Source: LMUY01 sp964246185
GTDB taxonomy: Bacteria; Pseudomonadota; Alphaproteobacteria; Acetobacterales; Acetobacteraceae
NCBI GenBank assembly: GCA_964246185.1
Contig: CAXTPP010000001.1
Span: forward strand, 30,395-94,394
Length of the DNA: 64,000 bases
Direction: 5' to 3'
Below are positions 45,556 to 54,792 of the stretch, one piece after another. Position 1 is the first letter of the stretch. Every line of letters starts with the position of its first letter. The notes beneath the pieces were generated by a model. The model was not told the origin of the DNA and did not search any database. It saw only the letters and a list, made by a program, of their open reading frames with translations. The translations under genes were made by a program, and so were the position numbers.

Positions 45556-48333
45556 ATGCCCGACTACCGCGACACCGTCTTCCTCCCCGTCACCCCGTTT
45601 CCCATGCGCGGGGACCTGCCGAAGCGCGAGCCGGCCATCCTCGCGCGCTGGGAGGCCATGGGGCTGTGGCAGCGCAGCCGCGCCGCTGCGGCCGGGCGGC
45701 CCACTTTCGTGCTGCACGATGGGCCGATCTTCGCCAACGGCAACGTCCACATCGGCCACGCGCTGAACCGCATCCTGAAGGACGTGATCCTGCGCGCCCA
45801 CCGCATGGCCGGGTTCGACGCGGACTACATCCCCGGCTGGGACTGCCACGGCCTGCCGATCGAGTGGAAGGTCGAGGAGGAGTACCGCCGCACCGGGCGC
45901 GACAAGGACGCGGTGCCGGTGCTGGATTTCCGCGCCGAGTGCCGCGCCTACGCGCAGGGCTGGCTGGACGTGCAGATCCCCGAGTTCCAGCGGCTGGGCG
46001 TCACTGGCGACTGGGCCGGGCGCTACGCCACCATGGACTACGCCGCCGAGGCTGCCATCGCCGGCGAGATCGGCAAGTTCCTGCTGGGCGGCGCGCTGTA
46101 CCGCGGCCTGCGCCCGGTGATGTGGTCCACCGTCGAGAAGACCGCGCTGGCCGAGGCCGAGATCGAGTACCACGACCACACCAGCGACACGGTCTGGGTG
46201 CGCTTCCCGATCATGACGGGGCCGCTCGTGGGCACCTCCGCGGTGATCTGGACCACCACGCCGTGGACCATCCCGGGCAACCGCGCGCTCGCCGCCGGGG
46301 TAAGCATCGACTACGCCCAGTTGCGGGTGGACAGCGTGGCGGATGGCTCCCTGGCGCGGCCCGGCGAGGTCATCCTGGTGGCGCTGGACCTGGTGGGCTC
46401 GGTGTGCGCCGCCCTCGGCATCGCCACCCACCATCTGCTGCAGGTGGTGCACGGCGCGGACCTGGCCGGCGCGCTCTGCGCCCACCCGCTGCGCGGCTTC
46501 GGCTACGACCACGACGCGCCCATCCTGCTCGGCGACTTCGTCACCGCCGAGCAGGGCTCAGGCCTGGTGCACCAGGCGCCGGCGCACGGCGAGGAGGACT
46601 TCGCGCTGTGCCGCGCCCATGGCATCGCCGTGCCGGAAAGCGTGATGGAGGACGGGCGCTATGCGGCCGACGTGCCGCTGTTCGCCGGAACCCACGTGTT
46701 CCGCGCCACCATGCCGGTGTCGGCGGCGCTCGGGGCGGCGGGCGGGCTGATCGGCCAGGGCAAGCTGGTGCACTCCTACCCGCACTCATGGCGGTCCAAG
46801 GCGCCGCTGATCTACCGCGCCACCCCGCAATGGTTCATCCGCATGGACGGGCCGGAGCAGCTTCGCGCCCGCGCGCTGGCCGCCATCGAGGCGGTGCCGT
46901 TCGTGCCCCCCGGCGGCCGCAACCGCATCGGCGCCATGCTGGCCGGGCGGCCCGACTGGTGCATCAGCCGCCAGCGCGCCTGGGGCGTGCCGATCCCCGT
47001 CTTCGTCCACCGCACCACCGGCGAGCCCCTGCGCGACCCGGCGGTCGTCGCCCGCGTGATCGAGGCTTTCACCGCCGAAGGCGCCGATGCCTGGTTCGCC
47101 TCCCCGCCCGCCCGCTTCCTCGGCCCGGACCGCGACCCTGCGGAGTACGAGCAGGTCACCGACATCGTGGACGTGTGGTTCGAGAGCGGCTCCACTCACG
47201 GCTTCGCGTTGCAGGACCGCGGGCTGCCCTGGCCGGCGGACCTCTACCTCGAAGGCTCCGACCAGCACCGCGGCTGGTTTCAGTCCTCGCTGCTGGAAGC
47301 CATCGGCACCCGCGGCGCGGCGCCCTTCAAGGCGGTGCTGACCCATGGCTTCGTGCTGGACGAGACCGGCCGCAAGATGAGCAAGTCGCTCGGCAACGTC
47401 ACCGCGCCGCAGAAGGTGACGGACACGCTGGGCGCCGACATCCTGCGGCTGTGGGTGATGACGGCCGACACGACGGAGGACCTCCGCATCGGCCCGGAGA
47501 TCCTCAAGCAGCAGGCGGAATTGTACCGCCGCCTGCGCAACACGCTGCGCTGGCTGCTCGGCTCGCTGGCCGGCTGGCACGAGTCCGAGCGCGTGCCGCT
47601 GGAGGCGCTGCCGGACCTCGACCGCTGGGTGCTGCACCGGCTGGCGGAGCTGGATGCCCGCTTCCGCACCGCGCTGGCCACGCATGACTGGACTGGCGTG
47701 TACCCGGAGCTGCACGCCTTCTGCGCCGCCGACCTGTCCGCCTTCTACTTCGACGTGCGCAAGGACGCGCTGTACTGCGACCGGCCGGACAGCCTGCGCC
47801 GCCGCGCCGCCCGCACCGTGCTGGACGTGCTGCACCGCTGCCTGGCCACCTGGCTTGCCCCCGTGCTGGTGTTCACCGCAGAGGAGGCCTGGTCCGCCCG
47901 CTTCGGCGAAGGCGACGACAGCGTCCACCTGCAATCGCTGCCGCCCATCCCGGCCGGGTGGCACGACCCGGCGCTCGGCGTCCGCATCGCCAACCTGCGG
48001 GACGCCCGCGCCAGCGTGACGGCGGCGCTGGAGGCCGCGCGGCGGGACGGCATGATCAAGTCCTCCCTGCAGGCCTCCGTGCAGCTGCCTGACCCGGCGC
48101 TGCTGCTGCTGGACGAGGCGGGCTGGGCCGAGTTCGTCATCGTCAGCCACGTGGCCGCCGCGGCGGAACTGGCGGTGGCCAAGGCGCCGGGCGAGAAATG
48201 CGTCCGCTGCTGGAAGGTGCTGCCCGAAGTGGGTCGCCACCCTGGCCACCCCCTGCTGTGCGAGCGCTGCGCCGACGCGGTGGAAAGCGGCTTGGTCGGC
48301 ATGCCGCGGCCCGATGCGGAAGCCGCCGCGTGA
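45556..48333 (+). CDS. ileS: Isoleucyl-tRNA synthetase
   Basis: 925-aa class Ia synthetase. HIGH signature at residues 65-68 (GNVHIGHALN), the CP1 editing domain (WTTTPWTIPGNRALA), KMSKS at 607-611 (GRKMSKSLGN) and the C-terminal zinc-binding CVRCWKVL...CERC. The common PYANG before HIGH is PIFANG here. Start ATG 45556. Tight 3' coupling with lspA, as usual in proteobacteria. Confidence 0.97.
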   Translation: MPDYRDTVFLPVTPFPMRGDLPKREPAILARWEAMGLWQRSRAAAAGRPTFVLHDGPIFANGNVHIGHALNRILKDVILRAHRMAGFDADYIPGWDCHGLPIEWKVEEEYRRTGRDKDAVPVLDFRAECRAYAQGWLDVQIPEFQRLGVTGDWAGRYATMDYAAEAAIAGEIGKFLLGGALYRGLRPVMWSTVEKTALAEAEIEYHDHTSDTVWVRFPIMTGPLVGTSAVIWTTTPWTIPGNRALAAGVSIDYAQLRVDSVADGSLARPGEVILVALDLVGSVCAALGIATHHLLQVVHGADLAGALCAHPLRGFGYDHDAPILLGDFVTAEQGSGLVHQAPAHGEEDFALCRAHGIAVPESVMEDGRYAADVPLFAGTHVFRATMPVSAALGAAGGLIGQGKLVHSYPHSWRSKAPLIYRATPQWFIRMDGPEQLRARALAAIEAVPFVPPGGRNRIGAMLAGRPDWCISRQRAWGVPIPVFVHRTTGEPLRDPAVVARVIEAFTAEGADAWFASPPARFLGPDRDPAEYEQVTDIVDVWFESGSTHGFALQDRGLPWPADLYLEGSDQHRGWFQSSLLEAIGTRGAAPFKAVLTHGFVLDETGRKMSKSLGNVTAPQKVTDTLGADILRLWVMTADTTEDLRIGPEILKQQAELYRRLRNTLRWLLGSLAGWHESERVPLEALPDLDRWVLHRLAELDARFRTALATHDWTGVYPELHAFCAADLSAFYFDVRKDALYCDRPDSLRRRAARTVLDVLHRCLATWLAPVLVFTAEEAWSARFGEGDDSVHLQSLPPIPAGWHDPALGVRIANLRDARASVTAALEAARRDGMIKSSLQASVQLPDPALLLLDEAGWAEFVIVSHVAAAAELAVAKAPGEKCVRCWKVLPEVGRHPGHPLLCERCADAVESGLVGMPRPDAEAAA

Positions 48334-48869
48334 TTCGCCGACTGACTGCCCTCGGCCTGGCCGCGCTCGCCGCCGTGCTGGCCGCCGACCAAGCCAGCAA
48401 GGCCTGGATCCTGGACGGCCTACGGCTGCCGGAGCTGGGCCGGGTCGATCTGCTACCCGGGGTCAGCTTGACCATGGTGTGGAACCAGGGCGTTACCTTC
48501 GGCCTGTTCAAGGCGGACGGGCGCTGGGGCGCGCTGCTGCTGGTGGCGGTGGCGGTGGCCATCGTCGCGGCCCTGGCGGTGTGGCTGCACCGGGCCGAGT
48601 CGCGGCTGGTGGCGGTGGCCCTGGGCGCGATCGCGGGCGGCGCCATCGGCAACGTGCTGGATCGGCTGCGCTACGGCGCGGTGGTCGATTTCATCCACCT
48701 GCACGCGGCGGGATGGAGCTGGTATGTGTTCAACGTGGCCGACGCCGCCATCGTGTGCGGGGTCGCAGCCCTGGTGCTGGACGGGCTGCGGCCACGCCCG
48801 GTTCCGGTGGCGGCGCCAGGGGGAACAGCTGACGCGCGGCTTGCCCCGCCGGGTTCCGCGGAGCTATGA
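48330..48869 (+). CDS. lspA: Prolipoprotein signal peptidase II
   Basis: 179-aa membrane aspartic peptidase that trims lipoprotein signal peptides. GTG 48330 overlaps the ileS stop (GTGA). Four hydrophobic helices, DQASKAW after the first, WNQGVTFGLF, and the two catalytic Asp motifs GNVLDRLRYGAVVDFI and FNVADAAI. Several lipoprotein genes occur in the window (17134, 48877, perhaps 45028). Confidence 0.95.
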   Translation: MIRRLTALGLAALAAVLAADQASKAWILDGLRLPELGRVDLLPGVSLTMVWNQGVTFGLFKADGRWGALLLVAVAVAIVAALAVWLHRAESRLVAVALGAIAGGAIGNVLDRLRYGAVVDFIHLHAAGWSWYVFNVADAAIVCGVAALVLDGLRPRPVPVAAPGGTADARLAPPGSAEL

Positions 48870-48876
48870 CGCCGTC

Positions 48877-49437
48877 ATGATGACGGTGATGGCGACCCTG
48901 CGGACTGCTCTGCCCATGCTGGCCGCCCTGCCGCTGCTGGCTGGATGCGGCGATGACCTGTCGCGCAGCATCGGCCTGAGCCGGGATGCGCCGGACGAGT
49001 TCACCGTCACCACCCGCGCGCCCCTGTCCATGCCGCCGGATTTCGCGCTGCACCCGCCGCGCCCCGGCACGTCGCGCCCGCAGGAGCTGTCCGAGCGGCA
49101 GCAGGCGGAGGCGGCGCTGTCCCCCGCCACGGCGCTGTCCGCCCCTGTGAGCAGCAGTTCGCCGGGCCAGCAGGCGCTGCTGTCCGCCGCCGGCCCGGTG
49201 CCGCCGCGGGACATCCGCAACCAGGTGGACGCGGAGTCGCAGCTGGACCGGCCCGACCGGTCGTTCACCGACCGGCTGATGTTCTGGAAGCCGAAGCCGC
49301 AGCCGGGCACGCCGGTGGACGCCCAGCGCGAGAGCAAGCGGCTGCGGCAGAACGCGGCGCTCGGCTCCGCCGCCAACGCCGGCGACACGCCGATCATCCA
49401 GCAGCGCCGCCAGGGCATCCTCGACTCAATCTTCTAG
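48877..49437 (+). CDS. DUF3035-family lipoprotein
   Basis: 186-aa lipoprotein: MMTVMATLRTALPMLAALPLLAGC ends in a lipobox. The mature region matches DUF3035: SIGLSRDAPDEFTVTTRAPLSMPPDFALHPPRPGTSRPQE, then DAESQLDRPDRSFTDRLMFWKP and a Gln-rich GDTPIIQQRRQGILDSIF end. This family follows lspA in many alphaproteobacteria. Role unknown; acts at the inner side of the outer membrane by lipidation. Confidence 0.85.
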   Translation: MMTVMATLRTALPMLAALPLLAGCGDDLSRSIGLSRDAPDEFTVTTRAPLSMPPDFALHPPRPGTSRPQELSERQQAEAALSPATALSAPVSSSSPGQQALLSAAGPVPPRDIRNQVDAESQLDRPDRSFTDRLMFWKPKPQPGTPVDAQRESKRLRQNAALGSAANAGDTPIIQQRRQGILDSIF

Positions 49438-49449
49438 GGCTGCTGGACC

Positions 49450-49890
49450 GTGCGCGAGGCCGCCGTTCTCCTGCTTGCCGCGCTCGCCGGCCCGTTCGCA
49501 GTGCTGGCCGCCGACGCGCCCGGCGATCCGCCCGCCGATCCGCCTTGGGTGGCCGAGGTGGTGGGCGACTACGCCGGGGCGGTGCGCAACGGGGGCCGGA
49601 TGGAGTGCCACCGCACCCGCTTCACCCTGCAGGACGGCCACCTGGTCGGGCACTACGCGATCGAGGACGACCAGCCGTTCGAGGGCGACCTGGTGGACTT
49701 CCGCGCCGACAGCGAGACCAGCGGCAGCTTTACCTGGATCGACCGCTACGGCCGCGGGGTCGAGTTCGTGGCGTTCGCCGCCGACCGGGCCAGCTTCACC
49801 GGCGCATGGGGCGACGACCGGCCGGACCCGCGCAACCCGGTGCAGGGCCAGCGCGGCGGCAGCGCCGGCTGCGAGCACGCGGTGTCCTGA
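49450..49890 (+). CDS. Hypothetical secreted protein (146 aa)
   Basis: GTG 49450, 12 bases after the DUF3035 stop. Signal peptide MREAAVLLLAALAGPFAVLAADA, then a small beta-rich region (VVGDYAGAVRNGGRMECHRTRFTLQDGHLVGHYAIEDDQPFEGDLVDFRADSETSGSFTW) with two Cys that could form a disulfide. No family recognised. It probably shares a transcript with mutL downstream. Confidence 0.65.
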   Translation: MREAAVLLLAALAGPFAVLAADAPGDPPADPPWVAEVVGDYAGAVRNGGRMECHRTRFTLQDGHLVGHYAIEDDQPFEGDLVDFRADSETSGSFTWIDRYGRGVEFVAFAADRASFTGAWGDDRPDPRNPVQGQRGGSAGCEHAVS

Positions 49891-49935
49891 TACGCGGGCC
49901 AAGTCATGCCCCGCGTTTTGGGCTATGCTGCCGCC

Positions 49936-51666
49936 ATGGATTCCGCCCAGCCCTTCGTCGAGCGTCCGTTGCTGCGCCGTCTGCCGGACGCGCTGGTGGA
50001 CCGGATCGCCGCCGGCGAGGTGATCGAGCGTCCGGCCGCCGCCGCCAAGGAGTTGGTGGAGAACGCGATCGACGCGGGTGCCGGCCGCATCGCGGTCTGC
50101 CTGGAGGGTGGCGGCATCCAGCGCATCGAGGTCACCGACGACGGCGCCGGCATGGGGCCGGAGGCGCTGGCGCTCGCCGTGCAGCGCCACTGCACCTCCA
50201 AGCTGGCGGACGACCAACTGATCCGCATCACCACCCTCGGCTTCCGCGGCGAGGCGCTGCCGTCCATTGGGGCGGCGGCACGGCTGCAGATCACCTCGCG
50301 GCCACCCGGCGCGGCCCATGCGCACCGCATCCGGGTGGAGGGCGGCGCGGCGCGGCCGGTGACGCCCGCATCCGGCCCCGCCGGCACCCAGGTGATGGTC
50401 TCGGACCTGTTCTTCGCCACCCCGGCGCGGCGCAACTTCCTGAAATCGCCCCGGGTGGAGGCGGACCATGCGGAGGCCGCGGTGCGCCGGCTGGCCTTCG
50501 CCGCCCCCGGCGTCGCCATGCGGCTGGTCAGCGACGGGCGGGTGGTGTTCGACCTGCCGCCGCAGCTTCAGGCGGCGCGGGCCGCGTCCCTGCTCGGCAT
50601 GGACGGGCTGCTGGCGGTGGCGGGCGAACGCGACGGGTTGACGCTGGCCGGCCATGCCGGGCCGGCGGCGCTCAGCCGGGCCACCGCGGCCGGCCAGTCC
50701 CTCGTGGTGAACGGTCGCCCGGTGACCGACCCGGTGCTGCGCACGGCGGTGCGGGTGGCCTACCGCGACGTGATCGCCGCCGGCCGCCACGCCGCCGTGG
50801 CGCTCTATCTCACGGTGCCGCCGGACCGGGTGGACGTGAACGTGCACCCGGCGAAGACCGAGCTGCGCTTCCGCGACCCGGACGCGGTGCGCGGCCTGGT
50901 GATCGGGGCGCTGCGGCGCAGCCTTTCCGGTGGCGCAGGCGTGTCGCTCCCGGCGTTCAGCATCCGTCCGCGCTCCACGTTTCGCCCGGCGCTGCCCGCC
51001 CAAGCCGGGTTCGCCGAGGCCAGCCTGCCGTTCGCGCCGTCCGCCCGGGTCGTGCCGGAGGCCGAAGCATCGTCGCATCCGCTGGGGGCGGCGGTGGCCC
51101 AGGTGCTGGACACCTACGTGATCGCGGTGGCGGGCGATGGCAGCCTGGTGCTGGTCGATCAACATGCGGCTCATGAGCGGCTGACCCACGAGGCGCTGGC
51201 CGCCCAGCACCGTGCCGGCGGGGTGCGGCCGCAGCCGCTGCTGCTGCCCGCCGTGGTGGACCTGCCGCCGCCGGATGCGGAGCGGCTGCTGCGGCACGCG
51301 CCCCACCTGCTGGCGCTCGGGCTGGAGCTGGAGGCGTTCGGCGCCGGCGCGGTGCTGGTGCGCGCCCTGCCCGCGCCGCTGTGCACCGGCGGCGCGCCGG
51401 ACCCTGCGCCGCTGCTGCGCGACCTGGCGGACGAGCTGGCGGATTGCGGCGAGGCCACGGCGCTGGAGGCACGGCTGGACGCCGCCCTGGCGCGCATGGC
51501 CTGTCACGGCAGCATCCGCGCCGGACGCCGGCTGCACCCGGCGGAGATGAACGCCCTGCTGCGCCAGATGGAGGCCACGCCGCGGGCCGCCACCTGCTCG
51601 CACGGCCGTCCCACCGTGCTGAAGCTGAGCCGGGCGGAGATCGAGGCGCTGTTCGGCCGCCGTTGA
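49936..51666 (+). CDS. mutL: DNA mismatch repair protein MutL (endonuclease type)
   Basis: 576-aa GHKL ATPase. N-terminal IAAGEVIERPAAAAKELVENAIDAGA, DDGAGM, HCTSKL, TLGFRGEALPSI and DVNVHPAKTELRF. The C-terminal domain has the metal endonuclease motif DQHA-x2-E-x4-E (DQHAAHERLTHE, Asp408), ACHGSIRAG and CSHGRP. So this MutL should nick DNA itself, as expected in a MutH-less bacterium. Start ATG 49936; an upstream ATG at 49906 gives a short unlikely extension. Confidence 0.96.
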   Translation: MDSAQPFVERPLLRRLPDALVDRIAAGEVIERPAAAAKELVENAIDAGAGRIAVCLEGGGIQRIEVTDDGAGMGPEALALAVQRHCTSKLADDQLIRITTLGFRGEALPSIGAAARLQITSRPPGAAHAHRIRVEGGAARPVTPASGPAGTQVMVSDLFFATPARRNFLKSPRVEADHAEAAVRRLAFAAPGVAMRLVSDGRVVFDLPPQLQAARAASLLGMDGLLAVAGERDGLTLAGHAGPAALSRATAAGQSLVVNGRPVTDPVLRTAVRVAYRDVIAAGRHAAVALYLTVPPDRVDVNVHPAKTELRFRDPDAVRGLVIGALRRSLSGGAGVSLPAFSIRPRSTFRPALPAQAGFAEASLPFAPSARVVPEAEASSHPLGAAVAQVLDTYVIAVAGDGSLVLVDQHAAHERLTHEALAAQHRAGGVRPQPLLLPAVVDLPPPDAERLLRHAPHLLALGLELEAFGAGAVLVRALPAPLCTGGAPDPAPLLRDLADELADCGEATALEARLDAALARMACHGSIRAGRRLHPAEMNALLRQMEATPRAATCSHGRPTVLKLSRAEIEALFGRR

Positions 51667-51735
51667 ACCGCGTGGGCCTGCCTGGCGTTGGCGGGCGATG
51701 AACGCAGTGCTCCACCTCTTCCTGACGGCCATGTT

Positions 51736-52152
51736 TTGAGGCAGGCGGCCCATACGCTGACGGTCGCCACGGCCGGCAAGGGACTGGTGCCGATCACCGC
51801 GCCGGTGGCGGCCTGGGTGGCGCAGCAGGGCATCGCCACCGGGTTGCTGACGGTGTTCTGCCGCCACACCTCGGCCTCCCTGCTGATCCAGGAGAACGCC
51901 GATCCGACGGTGCGCGCCGACCTCGAGGCGTTCTTCCGCTGGCTGGTGCCGGAGGACGTGGGCTACCGCCACGCCGCCGAGGGGCCGGACGACATGCCCG
52001 CCCACATCCGCAGCGCGCTGACCCAGACCCAGCTGTCGATTCCGGTGATGGCGGGCGAAGCCGTGCTGGGCACGTGGCAGGGGCTATATGTCTGGGAGCA
52101 CCGGGCCTCGCCGCACCGGCGCAAGGTGGCGCTGCACCTGCTTGGCGAGTGA
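51736..52152 (+). CDS. YjbQ/UPF0047 family protein
   Basis: About 138 aa, size of E. coli YjbQ. GLLTVFCRHTSASLLIQENADPTVRADLEAFF and MPAHIRSALTQTQLSIPVMAGEAVLGTWQGLYVWEHR are the family blocks with the His/Glu metal-site candidates. The family shows secondary thiamine-phosphate synthase activity in vitro. The true start is unclear: TTG 51736 matches the usual N-terminus, TTG 51688 would add 16 residues; neither has a strong Shine-Dalgarno. Confidence 0.85.
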   Translation: MRQAAHTLTVATAGKGLVPITAPVAAWVAQQGIATGLLTVFCRHTSASLLIQENADPTVRADLEAFFRWLVPEDVGYRHAAEGPDDMPAHIRSALTQTQLSIPVMAGEAVLGTWQGLYVWEHRASPHRRKVALHLLGE

Positions 52153-52155
52153 AGG

Positions 52156-52866
52156 CTAGGCGTCCAGTTCGAAGTAGTGCCGGAACACGCCCTGCTCGTT
52201 GAACGGGATGCGGCGGTCGGAGGCAAGGTAGGCCGTGACCAAGGGCAGTGCCGCCACCTTTGCGTGCAGCGCGTGCAGCAATGGGAACGAGGTCCCGAAC
52301 GCTGCCATGGCGTGCGGAAAGGCGTAGCGCAGCCCCTCCACCACCTGGAATGCCGAAAGATCGGCCGTGCTCAGCCGGTCGCCCACGAGATGGTCCGGGC
52401 CGGCCGGGTTGCGCGCGGCGACGGTTTCCAGCCAGCCCAGGTATTTGGGCATCCGCTCGGCCGTGAACTGCCCGGACCGGCGCAGCGCCTCGGGTTTCTG
52501 GTCCTCGTAGTACAGCGTCGGGCCGATGGGATGGTGCGTGTCGTGCGCCTCCGCCACCAGGTCGGTGATGGTGAGCTGGACCTGGTGGCACCACAACCGG
52601 CCACGCTCGTCCTGCGGCCCAAGCCCGAGCGCCGGGCTGAGATGGTGCAGGATGGCCGCCACCTGCGCCACCACGACTGGCCCATCGACCAGGAATGGCG
52701 GCGCGAAGGGCGGGAACGGGCCTTGCTCCATGCGCCGGGTCATGGCCGCTGCCCCGTTCTCGCGTGCGGCATCGCGGTAGGTCGTGCCGGTGGCCTCGAA
52801 GGCGAGGCGGACGAACTCGCCGCGGCCCTGGATATCGGGCCAGTAGTGGAGTTCGTAGCGCGCCAC
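52156..52866 (-). CDS. Glutathione S-transferase family protein (236 aa)
   Basis: N-terminal thioredoxin-like half (ARYELHYWPDIQGRGEFVRLAFEATG...PFAPPFLVDGPVVVAQVAAILHHL) and helical C-terminal half (VGDRLSTADLSAFQVVEGLRYAFPHAM). GTG 52866 is the start, 4 bases after the decarboxylase stop, so it is co-transcribed with that gene. The xPV..S motif is replaced by PVVVAQ, so glutathione binding is plausible but unproven. Confidence 0.82.
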   Translation of the reverse strand: MARYELHYWPDIQGRGEFVRLAFEATGTTYRDAARENGAAAMTRRMEQGPFPPFAPPFLVDGPVVVAQVAAILHHLSPALGLGPQDERGRLWCHQVQLTITDLVAEAHDTHHPIGPTLYYEDQKPEALRRSGQFTAERMPKYLGWLETVAARNPAGPDHLVGDRLSTADLSAFQVVEGLRYAFPHAMAAFGTSFPLLHALHAKVAALPLVTAYLASDRRIPFNEQGVFRHYFELDA

Positions 52867-52870
52867 CGGC

Positions 52871-54001
52871 TTAGATGTAGTGCTCGGCCAGCGGCGCGAA
52901 GCCGTTGAAGCGCTGGCTAGCGTAGGTCGTGACATACGCGCCGGCCGCCATGAGATCGACCGTCTCGCCATGCGCGAGCGCCAGCGGCAGGCGGTAGTTG
53001 CTGCGCTCGTAGAGGATGTCGGCGCCGTCGCAGGTCGGCCCGGCGATGCACACCGGGCCGGACGGCTCGCCGTCATGCGCCGTCTGGATGCGGTACTTGA
53101 TCGACTCGCCCTCCGTCTCGGCCAGGCCGCCAAAACGTCCGATGTCGAGGTAGACCCAGCGGGTCGGGTCGCCAGGGATGCGGCGGCTGACCAGCACCAC
53201 CTCGGAACGCACCACGCCGGCGTCGCCGACCACGCTTCGCCCCGGCTCGACCAGGATCTCCGGCAAGTCGTTGCCGAAATGCTCGGTCATGGCGTGCATG
53301 ATGGCGTGGGCGAAGCGGTCCATCGTCGGCACCTCGTCGCGGTAGCGCACCGGGAAGCCGCCACCCAGGTTGACCATGCGTAGGTTCACCCCGGCATCGG
53401 CCAGATCGGTGAACAGCATCGCCACCCGGCCGATTGCGACCTCGTAGGCGGCGGTGTCCATCTGCTGGCTGCCGACGTGGAACGACAGGCCATACGGGTC
53501 GAGCCCGAGCTGGCCAGCACGGACCATCAGCTCGCGCGCGCTGTCCACGGTGGCGCCGAACTTGCGGGACAGCGGCCAGTCGGCTCCCTTGTTCTCCACC
53601 AGAAGGCGGCAATAGACCCGGCTGCCCGGCGCGTGCTCCGCCAGCTTCTCCAGCTCCTCGATCGAGTCGAAGGCGAACATGCCGACGCCCGCGGCGTAGG
53701 CGCGCTGAATCGCCGAGACCTTCTTGATCGTGTTGCCGAAGGAGATCGCGGCAGGCGCCGCGCCCGCCCCGAGGCACATGGCGACTTCCTCGTAGGACGC
53801 GGCGTCGAACGCGCTGCCCAGCCCGACCAGCCGCTCCAGGATGGGGGCGGCCGGATTCGCCTTCACGGCGTAGTAGATGCGGGCCAGCGGCAGGGCATGG
53901 CTGATCGCACGGTAGTTCTCTTCGACACGGTCCATGTCGAGGACGAGGCAGGGAGTGGCCGGACGCGAGTCGGCCAGGAACTGCGCGATCTTTGGGGTCA
54001 T
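52871..54001 (-). CDS. Ornithine/lysine decarboxylase, fold III (alphaproteobacterial type)
   Basis: 376-aa PLP decarboxylase resembling eukaryotic ODC. PLP-lysine Lys47 in IYYAVKANP, phosphate-binding VNLGGGFPVRY, EPGRSVVGDAG, substrate Cys/Asp in GPTCDGADIL. Likely makes putrescine (or cadaverine) for polyamines. Start ATG 54001. A consensus-like promoter with a palindromic spacer lies about 160 bases upstream. The downstream GST gene follows by 4 bases. Confidence 0.93.
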   Translation of the reverse strand: MTPKIAQFLADSRPATPCLVLDMDRVEENYRAISHALPLARIYYAVKANPAAPILERLVGLGSAFDAASYEEVAMCLGAGAAPAAISFGNTIKKVSAIQRAYAAGVGMFAFDSIEELEKLAEHAPGSRVYCRLLVENKGADWPLSRKFGATVDSARELMVRAGQLGLDPYGLSFHVGSQQMDTAAYEVAIGRVAMLFTDLADAGVNLRMVNLGGGFPVRYRDEVPTMDRFAHAIMHAMTEHFGNDLPEILVEPGRSVVGDAGVVRSEVVLVSRRIPGDPTRWVYLDIGRFGGLAETEGESIKYRIQTAHDGEPSGPVCIAGPTCDGADILYERSNYRLPLALAHGETVDLMAAGAYVTTYASQRFNGFAPLAEHYI

Positions 54002-54161
54002 CGCACTGAGCCTTCTGATGGGCCGCCCACCTGTTGAGGCGGTGGAGCGGGAGTTGACGAAACGGTCGAACGAACCAGCGGTCGGAAGTAGATTGCCAGA
54101 ACGCTTGACGTCGTTGCGTAACCCGAAGGCCAGAGGCACGTGCGTTGCTGCGTGGGATGCG

Positions 54162-54190
54162 CAAATAGGACCCTCAGGGGGTCGGTGCAA
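54162..54190 (-). promoter_or_regulatory. Putative sigma-70 promoter with palindromic spacer before the decarboxylase
   Basis: On the minus strand TTGCAC (54190-54185) and TATTTG (54167-54162) are separated by 17 bases. The spacer contains an exact inverted repeat GACCC-N5-GGGTC (54169-54183), which would place a bound repressor between -35 and -10. No factor is known. Confidence 0.5.
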
Positions 54191-54270
54191 GCGGAAATAT
54201 CGGCTCGGCGCGAGAAAATCGAAAGAGCGTTAAAGGGTTGTAAGCATGGGCCGTTCGAGGGGCCGCCGGA

Positions 54271-54792
54271 TCAGGCCCGATGCCGCGCCGCGTGCTGCCG
54301 CAAGCCTTGGCCCAGCGAGGCCGCATGGCAGCACGATGCCAGGCGCACGCTGGCCCGACGCAGCCCATGGCGGTGGCGCGGCGAAACGCCCGGCCTGCCG
54401 GGGACCTCGCCCTCGCCCGCCTCCGCGATCTCGACCGGCTCGTCTGCCGAGGCGACCGACACCATGCCGCGGCCGCGGCCGAGCAGGCCGATCTCGCGCG
54501 CCGCACCCTTGGCCAGGTCAATGATGGCACCGCGCCCGCCCATCCGGTCGTTGACCAGGACGACGACGGACCGGCCCGTCTCGTGCATCGTCACGCGCAC
54601 CCGGCTGCCGAGGGGAAGGCTGCGGCTCGCGGCGGTCATGCCCTCCTGGTCGAACGCCGTGCCGCTGCTGGTCCGTAGGCCGTCGTGCCGTGCGCCGTAC
54701 CATGATGCGATGCCGATGCTCTGCGCTCCAACCGATGCAGGCCCGACGACGGCCAAAGCAAGGACTGGCAGCAACAGACGCTTGGAGAACAT
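54271..54792 (-). CDS. RlpA-like septal ring protein (DPBB domain), 173 aa
   Basis: Signal peptide MFSKRLLLPVLALAVVGPASVGAQ, then the double-psi beta-barrel of RlpA: GIASWYGARHDGLRTSSGTAFDQEGMTAASRSLPLGSRVRVT, then VVVLVNDRMGGRGAIIDLAKGAAREIGLLGRG. There is no SPOR domain, and the last 45 residues are a basic tail unlike the family. RlpA proteins act on naked glycan at the septum. Start 54792 after AAGGAG. Confidence 0.85.
   Translation of the reverse strand: MFSKRLLLPVLALAVVGPASVGAQSIGIASWYGARHDGLRTSSGTAFDQEGMTAASRSLPLGSRVRVTMHETGRSVVVLVNDRMGGRGAIIDLAKGAAREIGLLGRGRGMVSVASADEPVEIAEAGEGEVPGRPGVSPRHRHGLRRASVRLASCCHAASLGQGLRQHAARHRA

Noticed and set aside
45039..47687. 882-residue open frame on the plus strand
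   Set aside because: It overlaps ileS in another frame; ileS has clear HIGH and KMSKS motifs.
49426..52005. 859-residue open frame on the minus strand
   Set aside because: It covers mutL and neighbours in antisense; composition is shadow-like, while mutL shows all family motifs.
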